Positions 54,720 to 64,000 of a stretch of 64,000 nucleotides of DNA are shown here, one piece after another. The DNA is from Panopea generosa (lineage: Eukaryota > Mollusca > Bivalvia > Adapedonta > Hiatellidae): NCBI GenBank assembly GCA_029582155.1, contig CM055896.1:25635184-25699183 (forward strand). The letters run 5' to 3'. How positions within the stretch are numbered: position 1 is the first letter of the stretch; every line of letters starts with the position of its first letter. The notes under the pieces were generated by a model. It did not search any database, was not told the DNA's origin, and saw nothing but the letters and a program-made list of their open reading frames with translations. The translations under genes were made by a program, and so were the position numbers.

Positions 54720-55656
54720 TGTGACCTTGACCTTTGTGTGAACTTGACATCTGATGTAAAGGTCTGAGTATTTAGGTGACACATCATTATGACATGTTGA
54801 TCACTTGTCAAGATAATTTAAAATCCCTCCATGTAAGACAAAATTACAGACCCATCGTAGTCATGATGATCAATTGAGCCAAATGCTTTTTGAAATCCAT
54901 CCATGTATGACAAATTTACAGATTGGCTTTAAAATCTCAAACAAGACTCAAAAGTGTGACCTGACCTTTGAGACACAAGTCTGGGTCTTACGTGCGACAC
55001 TTCGTCATGTCATCTAAATTGACTAAGTGAAGTTAAATCCCTCCATACAAGACAAAATTACAGACCAGACACAGAATATTAAACAAATTGAAAGTGAGAC
55101 CATGGTCTTTGAGGAAAGGTTCTGGGTCTTACATGCAACACTTCATCATGTCTTGTTGATCAATGAAGCCAACTATTTTTGAAATCAATATATGTATGAC
55201 AAAGTTACAGACAGGTCACATTATCTAGCACAGACTCAGTGTTGTCAAACAAACTCAAAGTGTGACCTTGATCTTTGGCGTACGGGCATGGGTCTTATGT
55301 ATGACAATTCGCCATGCCATGCCATGCCGATGATTTGAAATTTATCCATAGGTGACAAAGACACGAAATATGATAAAGAGTGAGAGTTGTTAAACAAAGT
55401 TAAAGTGTGACCTTGACCTTTGAAGTGGGCGTCTGGGTGTTACAGGTGACATGTAGATCACTTGTGTCAAGATATTTTAAATTCCCTCTTTTTAAGACAA
55501 AAGTGCAGACCAGACATGAAATATCAAACAAACTGAAAGTGTGACCTTGACATTTGAGGTAAGGTTCTTGGTCTTACACGCAACACATCGTCGTCATGTT
55601 GATCAATTGAGTCAAGTGTTTTTGAAATCCCTCCATGTATGACAAAGTTACAGACA
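54720..55656 (+). repeat. Tandem repeats with paired TGACCT motifs
   Basis: Six diverged units of about 130-235 bp begin with GTGACCTTGACCTTTG-like sequence (54721, 54957, 55085, 55261, 55407, 55541), followed by GGGTCTTACGTGCGACAC, CATGTTGATCAATTGAG, AATCCCTCCATGTATGAC and AAAGTTACAGAC. TGACCTTGACCT is exact at 54722-54733 and 55408-55419. Not coding. Confidence 0.8.
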
Positions 55657-55662
55657 GAAACC

Positions 55663-56915
55663 CAGTGCTACAAGAATAGGATAGCCCGATGCCCGGGGCT
55701 TGTCAAATCTGAATCTGGGCATGTGCCTTTTTCAAAGTTATTGACCCCCGCGATGTTTATCACACCACATGCCCGATATTGCGACTTTGGAAAACCTCTC
55801 ATGCATATTCAATTATCTATTTTTATTCCTCTAATGTGATTGGTGGATAGCTTTGAATATAATCTATTTTTAATAACCGGATATCTACGACCAAGGTACA
55901 AGTTTCTTACCACGCACCCAAGCAAAGATAAGAAATAGACGATGACACAATTCGCGGGTTTACTCAAATGCTCCATTATGAAGAGCATAAAATTATCTCC
56001 CTATGCCACTTTTGGTAACAATTTCTAAAATCTGATTATGTTTTTTAAGATAATTCGCGATTGATCGCATTATGTATAATGCAAGCGTTAGGCTCTGGTA
56101 ATTTTATAAATATTTCATAGTTTAACAATAATTGGAACTGTATGTGTATAAAAATTCTACTGTGAAAACATGAAAGTTGATATTTAAATCGAGTTTACGG
56201 TAAAGAAAAATGTGGTTGGGGTATTATAGTAATACATTTATTGCTTTTTGATTGCGTAGTTTCAGCGTATACTTTTCTTTGGCATGATTTAAATATAGTA
56301 TTGAAAACAACAATTAAGATCAATTATGAGGTTTTTTTTAGTATTTGAAATATAGTTGCACTTTCTAAATATTTGAAGACTATCACAGACTGCATTTATT
56401 TATCAATATTGCCAAGTTCTTTTGGATAGATTGAATAGCTCTGTAGGCTTGACATTGCCATTATTGTATGTTAAGACAGCAATAATTAGAAAAGAAGAGA
56501 AAGATATTTAAAATGAAGTTTTAAATAAACTCTTGCTCCCACACTGCCACAGAGTTGACAGAACAGAAGTGATAGTCAATAAAGAACAAAGATTAAATAC
56601 AACATAATAAGTTGGGCATACTGGTAGACGTAGTCAGTTCTCCCTATATTTCTTTCACTTCTACCGGTCTTATTTTTTTAATTTCAAACTTGTGATTTAG
56701 ACATGCATAATATTAAGGGGAGCTAACCCTACATAAAAAAATACATTAAGTCTATGTTTACACATTTCATATTATACCGCAAGGTGTATTGGTAATAAAA
56801 ATCTGGGCATGTGAACCGTTGATTAGGGCAAGTTATTTTTCAGCCAGGGCAAGTAAATTTTTTTTAACCTACTTGCCCAGGGCTAGTCCCCAATTTTCTT
56901 TTTCTTGGCGCACTG
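55663..56915. mobile_element. Middle-type TIR element, copy 2 (uninterrupted)
   Basis: It begins CAGTGCTACAAGAATAGG and ends TTCTTGGCGCACTG and matches 43602-50237 apart from the inner insertion, so it serves as the empty-site reference. GAAACC (55657-55662) and AAAACC (56916-56921) flank it, a possible 6-bp duplication with one mismatch. It is inserted into the CATGACAAAGTTACAG repeat, whose remainder continues at 56916-57065. Non-coding. Confidence 0.75.
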
Positions 56916-57065
56916 AAAACCTCAGACAGACTCAAAAGAGTTGTCAAAGTTGAAGTGTCACCTTGACCTTTGAAGTGGGAGTCTGGGTGTACGCGCAACA
57001 CGTCGCCATGTTGTGTTGATCATTTGTAGCAAATTTTTATCAAATCCATCTATGCATGATTAAGT

Positions 57066-57310
57066 GTCTGTTCTTTGACGGAACATAACATTGTAAATTA
57101 GTAATGTAGTTTCACTCTTAGTGTCTGTATGATACTTTATGCAATAAAATAGGGTTAACGAGTGATTTTGGTCTAAGATCAAATATTGCATTTTTTAACC
57201 ATCCAAGGACCTTAACTCTGACATTAATAATCCGATTTGGTTAGTTTAAGAACTTGTCAAAGATATTATGGTTTTGTAACTACTGTGCAAGTATGGAATG
57301 GCCATTATAA
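57066..57310. other. Zinc-finger gene intron 2, unassigned
   Basis: Short intronic stretch without recognised features. Confidence 0.4.
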
Positions 57311-60300
57311 ACTAGAAATGCGTCCATGGGACACAGATGCCCATGCTTTGTAACTACATTGTAGATATCAATAAAGCCAAATATCAAGTTTCATCAAGTT
57401 AGGTCCATCAATAAAGATTTTAGAGGTTGGAAGCTGTCAGGCAATCAAAATCCAGAGCACCTAATTAATATGTGTTAATTCCATCCTTTTTTTCTTCAAA
57501 ATCGGACCATAAATAAAGACTTGAGAGGTCGGAAACTACCAGCCAAGCAGAGCCCAAACACCTAATTAATATGCACAGCTCGAATTTAACACTCGCAAAT
57601 TCGCAAAATGCCAGTGGAAATGTGTTTGGTTTTTACATACGCTCACAAATTTTTGCGAGTGCAAAAAGTGAAATTGAAATGACGGCGGTTTTCATTTCTT
57701 CAACTTTCAGTTTCGTTCTGCTGTAAACATGCATCAATTGATGATGTTTTACACTACACATCCATTGATGACGTTTTTTTACACAGTGCACATACTCGCT
57801 AGACTGGTTTTACTGATTTTAATCACGTGGTGTTATTTCATCAACATATTTTGAAACACAATCCAATTAACCATGACTCAGCAAATTATCTGTGAAAAAA
57901 AACCCCAGATATTTATGTATATAAAATTTCTATAAAGAATGGTTGATCAAAATTGCGTGTAAAGTTGATATTTTGCAAGCTGAAATATCTTGTACTGGCA
58001 AAAATTTGCGAGTGCAAAAAATATTCTAGCCCAGATATGTAGGGATTTTGAAGGAAATCAAACTTGAGCTGTAGTTTATCACCATACATCTTTCTATCAA
58101 ATATGAATGAAATTCATCCAATCCTTCAGGCATAGTGCCACCATTGCAAAAGGGAAGTGCTTCCGTGGGGTAGTCGCATAATGGCAGGTTGTAAATAATC
58201 CTCAATTCTTCTTCTTTAAAAATGCATTTTCCTATTTTTAATGCTCATTTTTTTATTTGAATGGCATTATTGATGTATTTTGAACATTTTGATAGCATTG
58301 TCATGTTTGAATTGTGAATTTAGAAAAAAAAAATGATGCTTGGAAATTGGGGTATGAATTCATGATTTCGGAAGTCTACTTTCACTTTGTCACCAGTGTA
58401 CACACTGAGCAGAAAAAAAATCTCTTATATGACACATGACCCCTACTTTTCTCATCATATTTTGATAGTGCAGAGGTTGACAAACAGTAAAATGTAGGTT
58501 TCACTTCTTTCATTTGGGACCCTCTATGAATGACAAGCCTTCAAACTTTTATTATTTACTATAGAATTAAGAACAAAAATCAATGGTGGGGTTACACCTA
58601 TAAGAGAGACTGGAGTGAAATGGGGGTGATTTACCAAAATGTTAATTGTAGGTAAAATAACCTCTTTTCTACACTCTCATAGTATTAAATGACAAATTGG
58701 AGACATTTGCTTCATAAAAAAACACATTTTGGCAAGTGTATGCCTCAAATAAAGCATATATGTGCATATTTACATTGAAATTTCATGAAAAATCACAAAA
58801 TTTTGAAGATTTTTTATTTTGGATGATTTAAATGTGCAATTTTTAGCATGTACATTGTATTGAATAATGTATTTTGGTAAGATAATGTCTTCAGTGCATC
58901 ATGAGACTGTTTTGGTGTAAAAATTTTAATGGAATTAGGTAAAAAAAAATTTTTTGGGTAAAATTAGTCAAACACATCAAAATTGCATGTCGGTCAACAT
59001 CTCGCGCCTGTATATAATGATCATGTAAAAAGTGGTATTTTGACAAAAGTTTCAGTATTTAATGCCTGCAACTTGGTAGTATTACTTCAAATTGGTAGTA
59101 CTTAGCAAAAATGAGGTAATTATGAAATTAAAAAAAAAAGAGTTTCCTTATAGGCATAGTGCCACCATTGCAAAAGGGAAGTGCTTCCGTGGGGTAGTCC
59201 CATAATGGCGGTTGTAAATAATCCTCAATTCTTCTTCTTTAAAAATGCATTTTCCTATTTTTAATGCTCATTTTTTTATTTGAATGGCATTATTGATGTA
59301 TTTTGAACATTTTGATAGCATTGTCATGTTTGAATTGTGAATTTAGAAAAAAAAAATGATGCTTGGAAATTGGGGTATGAATTCATGATTTCGGAAGTCT
59401 ACTTTCACTTTGTCACCAGTGTACACACTGAGCAGAAAAAAAATCTCTTATATGACACATGACCCCTAATTTTCTCATCATATTTTGATAGTGCAGAGGT
59501 TGACAAACAGTAAAATGTAGGTTTCACTTCTTTCATTTGGGACCCTCTATGAATGACAAGCCTTCAAACTTTTATTATTTACTATAGAATAAAGAACAAA
59601 AATCAATGGTGGGGTTACACCTATAAGAGAGACTTGAGTGAAATGGGGGTGATTTACCAAAATGTTAATTGTAGGTAAAATAACCTCTTTTCTACACTCT
59701 CATAGTATTAAATGACAAATTGGAGACATTTGCTTCATAAAAAAACACATTTTGGCAAGTGTATGCCTCAAATAAAGCATATATGTGCATATTTACATTG
59801 AAATTTCATGAAAAATCACAAAATTTTGAAGATTTTTTATTTTGGATGATTTAAATGTGCAATTTTTAGCATGTACATTGTATTGAATAATGTATTTTGG
59901 TAAGATAATGTCTTCAGTGTATCATGAGACTGTTTTGGTGTAAAAAATTAATGGAATTAGGTTAAAAAAAATTTTTTTGGGTAAAATTAGTCAAACACAT
60001 CAAAATTGCATGTCGGTCAACATCTCGCGCCTGTATATAATGATCATGTAAAAAGTGGTATTTTGACAAAAGTTTCAGTATTTAATGCCTGCAACTTGGT
60101 AGTATTACTTCAAATTGGTAGTACTTGGCAAAAATGAGGTAATTATGAAATTAAAAAAAAAAGAGTTTCCTTATAGGCATAGTGCCACCATTGCAAAAGG
60201 GAAGTGCTTCCGTGGGGTAGTCGCATAATGGCAGTTGTAAATAATCCTCAATTCTTCTTCTTTAAAAATGCATTTTCCTATTTTTAATGCTCATTTTTTT

Positions 60301-60900
60301 ATTTGAATGGCATTATTGATGTATTTTGAACATTTTGATAGCATTGTCATGTTTGAATTGTGAATTTAGAAAAAAAAAATGATGCTTGGAAATTGGGGTA
60401 TGAATTCATGATTTCGGAAGTCTACTTTCACTTTGTCACCAGTGTACACACTGAGCAGAAAAAAAATCTCTTATATGACACATGACCCCTACTTTTCTCA
60501 TCATATTTTGATAGTGCAGAGGTTGACAAACAGTAAAATGTAGGTTTCACTTCTTTCATTTGGGACCCTCTATGAATGACAAGCCTTCAAACTTTTATTA
60601 TTTACTATAGAATAAAGAACAAAAATCAATGGTGGGGTTACACCTTCAAGAGATATCGAGCGGAAACCAATTTCTTGACATTTGTCAGTAATTAAAAGTC
60701 CAAAAAGGGGGTAAAACTCCATCAAAAATCATTAGATCGGAACAAAATGTGAACTTGACCTGTATTACCTGCATGTAAAGTCACACACCAAATTTGGTTT
60801 AAATCTATTCTTAAAAACTAAAGATATGTCGGAAACCATTTTCGTACAGACAGCTGTGATACTATAGTGCACCCCACATTGAAAATGGCGGGGGTATAAT
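57311..60900 (+). repeat. Long dispersed repeat, GTCCATGGGACACAG start to GGGGGTATAAT end
   Basis: It opens with AACTAGAAATGCGTCCATGG and GACACAGATGCCC, and closes with AAACCATTTTCGTACAGACA, CCCCACATTGAAAATGGCGG and GGGTATAAT. Embedded are pieces with repeated ACCTAATTAATATG and, from 58129, the 1.02-kb tandem array. Not coding. Confidence 0.65.
58129..60650 (+). repeat. 1.02-kb tandem repeat, about 2.5 near-identical copies
   Basis: Units start GGCATAGTGCCACCATTGCA at about 58131, 59154 and 60177 (periods about 1.02 kb). The first two copies are nearly identical by eye (CGTGGGGTAGTCGCATAATG; GACAAACAGTAAAATGTAGG; CGGTCAACATCTCGCGCCTG), differing by a few substitutions and single-base changes in A/T runs. 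The third stops near 60650. No open frame spans a unit. Confidence 0.9.
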
Positions 60901-61206
60901 TAATTGCGAGATTGTCATCCAAATTTTTTTTTAAAAAACGTGAAGGGCGGGAGGATTTTAATTTCATTTTAAAAATTTTATGAAAATAAAGGGTCGGGGC
61001 AGCATGAAAATTAAGGGGAGGGTGGGGATGATAATCTAGCAATTAATTTATAATGGCCCAAGGATCAATTGAAAAATGCAGATGCTAGAGTGTGCACATA
61101 AGGTCAAATAGTGCATTTTTTTCATGTTTCAAGGGCCAATATAATTCATTTCAAAATGAGCATGACTTTAATTTTTCATTTTTACTTTTTCTTCAAATAT
61201 TCTTAC

Positions 61207-61286
61207 CTGTTGCTGAGCAGACTGATCTGCCATGATGACTGGTGGCACAGCTTCAGTAACAGCTTCTATAGAACCATAGCTTCCAT
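61207..61286 (-). CDS. AT-hook zinc-finger protein, exon 2
   Basis: The acceptor ATATATACAG and donor GTAAGA flank an 80-bp exon. AT completes the Asp codon begun in exon 1, then GSYGSIEAVTEAVPPVIMAD and QSAQQQ in frame, leaving in phase 0. Residues 51-77. The stretch is neutral to acidic with no domain. Confidence 0.82.
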
Positions 61287-61964
61287 CTGTATATATAAAT
61301 ATATATAATATAAAAATATATATCCATGTAAATAAACCCTTTTCACTGAGAGGTACTTTCATATCAGTCATAACAATCTAATACAGTGGACTCTTTATCT
61401 TAGGTCTCGTGCAATATAGGTTTTCACAACAACATTGACAAGAACTATAACGAGGGGACCTCAGGATGCTCTAATGGCATATAGTGGCCACAATTTTCAC
61501 AATATTAACTTGCTTTGCAGTTGTCTTGGTGGAGACCATAAAATTCACAATTTCATTACAATCAGGCCAACATTTTTTAAAGACAGATGACGATGGACAA
61601 AGACAATCGCAAAAGGTCACTTGAGACAAAGTCTCAGGTGACCTAAAAACAACATAAAACTATATGTATTAATATACATATCTTTAACTGTTTCTATTTA
61701 ATATTTATTTGCGTAAATGTCTCCTTCACCTCTATTTTGTCTTTCACTTCTCCTTTTATTTTTACAGAGAAGTTAATACTTTAAACATCAACATTGTACA
61801 ACAGGTGGATAAATACCTGGATCTTTTGGTTCAGGTTGGCTTAAAGCCTCTGTTTGAAAAATGTTTCTTACATGTATCACAATGGGATATGATGATAGCT
61901 GTTTAGCAAATATACAATGGAAGGAAGGTGAACTGCAAATGAACACAAATCAATCAATACTTAC
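61287..61964. other. Zinc-finger gene intron 1 with a repeat
   Basis: A compact repeat lies at about 61445-61648, with CGAGGGGACCTCAGGATGCT, CTAATGGCATATAGTGGCCA and the end GACAATCGCAAAAGGTCACT, TGAGACAAAGTCTCAGGTGA (hairpin TGAGAC-AAA-GTCTCA). A TATATA run lies next to exon 2 (61290-61320). Confidence 0.55.
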
Positions 61965-62115
61965 CCTGAGTTTGAGCATATATAGCTGCTTCTGTGTCAA
62001 CGCCTGCAGCCATCTCTGAATACTGCTCTCCACCAACTTCAGGATCTTCCATCACCTCCCTAATAATAGGCATATCCATATTAACAGTGTTATTAGTAAT
62101 GTTTTCAGCATTCAT
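61965..62115 (-). CDS. AT-hook zinc-finger protein, exon 1 (start codon)
   Basis: From ATG: MNAENITNNTVNMDMPIIRE, VMEDPEVGGEQYSEMAAGVD and TEAAIYAQTQ, then donor GTAAGT after the first base of the next codon (50 codons plus 1). The frame stays open upstream to an AG at 62128-62129 (TTTTATAG), so this may be the second exon of the transcript with the 5' UTR, or a few more residues, encoded further right. The ATG is chosen as the first Met after that acceptor. Start position is thus somewhat uncertain. Confidence 0.75.
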
Positions 62116-62368
62116 ACAAACAAGGACCTATAAAATTAAACCACTTTTTTTCAAAGCCAAAATTTTCATTTTCAAGCACTTAAATATATCAACATTAAAA
62201 TATATCAACTCGTCATGTATTGGTACACACACATGGTTAAGAAGACAATCTGGGTCCAATGTGTCGACGTTTTCTTTTATTTAAAAAATGTTTTTAATTT
62301 CCTTCTGTTTCTCACTCTCACTGTGCGACTTAGGGCACTCTCCCATAGCAGTAAACTGTAATATCCAG
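62116..62368. other. Upstream of zinc-finger gene start
   Basis: Candidate 5' UTR/intron sequence. No promoter motif stands out and no upstream exon was found within the window. Confidence 0.35.
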
Positions 62369-64000
62369 GGTTTCCCCCAGTCATAACGCATGTCGTATGC
62401 AACATCCAAAAGATTTGGTTGATTAGCGACATCCCTTAAGTGGCCCAACATGCCTTCCCACTCGTTGCGACTACTGTTAGATAATCCCATTATACAACAA
62501 GTGACCCCGTGATCAATTGACCTATTTCACAGACTTGTCAATAACTCGCAAGTGTGAACTGGAGGTGTGTACAGGTAAGCCAATCAGAACGAGTCATTTG
62601 AAGGTTACTCCGCCTCAATATAGAATGCGGTGTCCTGTGAAATTTCTTGATTCGAGATTTTTTTTCACAAGATTTAAAATTGACTACTGACCAAGGTGTC
62701 GGCATTACCTTTCAATTGATTCATTAACCTCCCAATCCTGTCTGTGTGGTATGTATAATGCAATCAATCGGAACGAAACATTTAATAAAGTGTGTCCAAC
62801 CATTTCTCAGATCAAGACAACTAGATATAGATTGCAGTGTATATTAAGGCTTTATGCAAGTAAGCAAAACAATGAAATCGTAAAGGGTTTTCTCAGCATC
62901 TAATTTCATCAAAGCTAGAATAAAATCCCAGCTTAAAATGGTTTATTTTGTACATAAATTGAGAAAAAAAAACACCCGTATCTTGCCTGCCTGATGTTAA
63001 CAAATTTGAGAAACCTGGTCTATAAGTCGGCGCCTTCAAAAGTTGGATCCTTAAAAATCAGTGCATCCGTTATAGCGGTCCCGTTTATTAGGAATGTTTA
63101 AGATTTAACTATTAATGTTTCCTTTTATAAAATTTAAATTTATTTGGATATACACTGACACCTAATGAAAATTACAGAATCAAACATTAAAAATGCAAAC
63201 TTCTCAATTGTATTAACTTTGAAGTTTGACAAGTTGTCCATTTATAAACACTCCTTTACTATATCTTTATGGCAATAATATTCTTAGGATAGAAACATAT
63301 ATTTGAAATGCACATTAATGGATAGTTGAATACCAACGGTTTATCAGCATCTGATTTCAACAAATAAAATCCCCACTTAAAACGGTTTAAATTTTTAACA
63401 TAGATTTAAGCGTTTCTGTTCATTGGAAATACCCGGATGTGGTGATGGTCAAAATTTGGTTACTGTGGTTCAGTTTATGCAGAATATTTAGGGGACAGGG
63501 AAAAAAGAATTTTTAAGAATAATCTGTGTTTACTTTTATAAAATTGGTATTCGTTTGGAAATACACAAATACTATATAAAAAATATAATTTGCTTCTACA
63601 GTGTATATTGAATCAAACATTAAAACATATAAATTGTAACTTTCAAATATGACTAGTCATCAAGGACTTGTATAGAATAGGATAGGAAACTTGTATTGGA
63701 TAGGAAACTTGCATCTGCAGATTAAATGTTGATGAAATTGCACACAAAGGATCAATTATTTGGCTAGATATTGAAGCTTGAAGGAAAGTGTATCATAGTT
63801 AACTTGTCGTTATGTTAGCTGCAGTATAGCTATTTTGAAATCAAAAGTGTTTTAGCGATTTTAAACACAAATATCTGGGAATAGTATTGTTTTGATGAGA
63901 ATATCTCTCTGCAATGCAAGAATTTTGAATGGAAGTTTGATAATTGAAAACGAGATATTGCGAGATTTTGTGTAAATACACAAGTGTTCACAAAATCTCA
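62369..64000 (+). mobile_element. CAGGGTTTCCCC TIR element, copy running off the right edge
   Basis: It starts CAGGGTTTCCCCCAGTCATA and matches, in reverse, 51208-50238 and then 43601-43130, in the right order and without the nested insertions. It therefore documents the uninterrupted structure of the outer element. By comparison about 240 bp more would be expected before its far end. No open frame of note. Confidence 0.8.

Overview
This is a eukaryotic, AT-rich, intron-dominated and very repeat-rich window, most likely from a bivalve mollusc. Coding DNA is a few percent of the total. The dispersed repeats that open with AACAAGAGG-like sequence and close with GACGGACGACAGAC- or GGGGGTATAAT-like tails, together with a CR1/L2-type LINE, ZNF862-like transposons and short multi-exon genes with long introns, fit a bivalve. 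The species assignment is inference.

Two real host genes were assembled by eye from splice sites, both on the minus strand. (1) The 5' end of an ISWI chromatin remodeller (SMARCA5/SMARCA1 family) has exons at 16861-16911 (start codon), 5790-5882 and 1944-2113 and continues beyond the left edge. The first three exons give about 104 residues, including the diagnostic block [14 protein letters not shown] followed by SPTSPLKMK. (2) An AT-hook plus C2H2 zinc-finger protein has five coding exons at 61965-62115, 61207-61286, 41415-41493, 38350-38396 and 31294-34200. All phases match and the product is 1087 residues. It has five AT-hooks, long acidic runs, eight C2H2 fingers and a Q/V/I-rich C-terminus.

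Almost everything else is mobile or repetitive DNA in the introns and between the genes. From left to right: copies of a roughly 1-kb dispersed repeat (family A) at 1-1590, 6564-7596, 11078-11725, 24157-24690, 34443-35866 and 40194-41215; tandem-unit repeats at 7850-8602 with 10671-10945, 11727-12755, 13993-15352, 24691-25798, 29380-29995 and 54720-55655; a 1.02-kb tandem array at 58129-60650; a CR1/L2-like LINE (18474-21425); a tRNA-derived SINE; a Tc1 remnant; and many elements with terminal inverted repeats (TIRs).

The most notable structures are two ZNF862-like DNA transposons whose ends can be read directly (8609-10664 and 51267-54713). Each is flanked by a 6-bp direct repeat rather than the 8 bp usual for hAT. 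The second is itself split by a TTAA-flanked miniature element. There is also a three-level nest of TIR elements at 42891-51208. Its innermost member (44614-49913, 5.3 kb) carries a 3.4-kb minisatellite of 84-bp units that reads as a Ser/Gly/Asp-rich repeat protein on the minus strand, with unique N- and C-terminal ends. All dispersed repeats of the closing-tail type lie in one orientation, opposite to both host genes.
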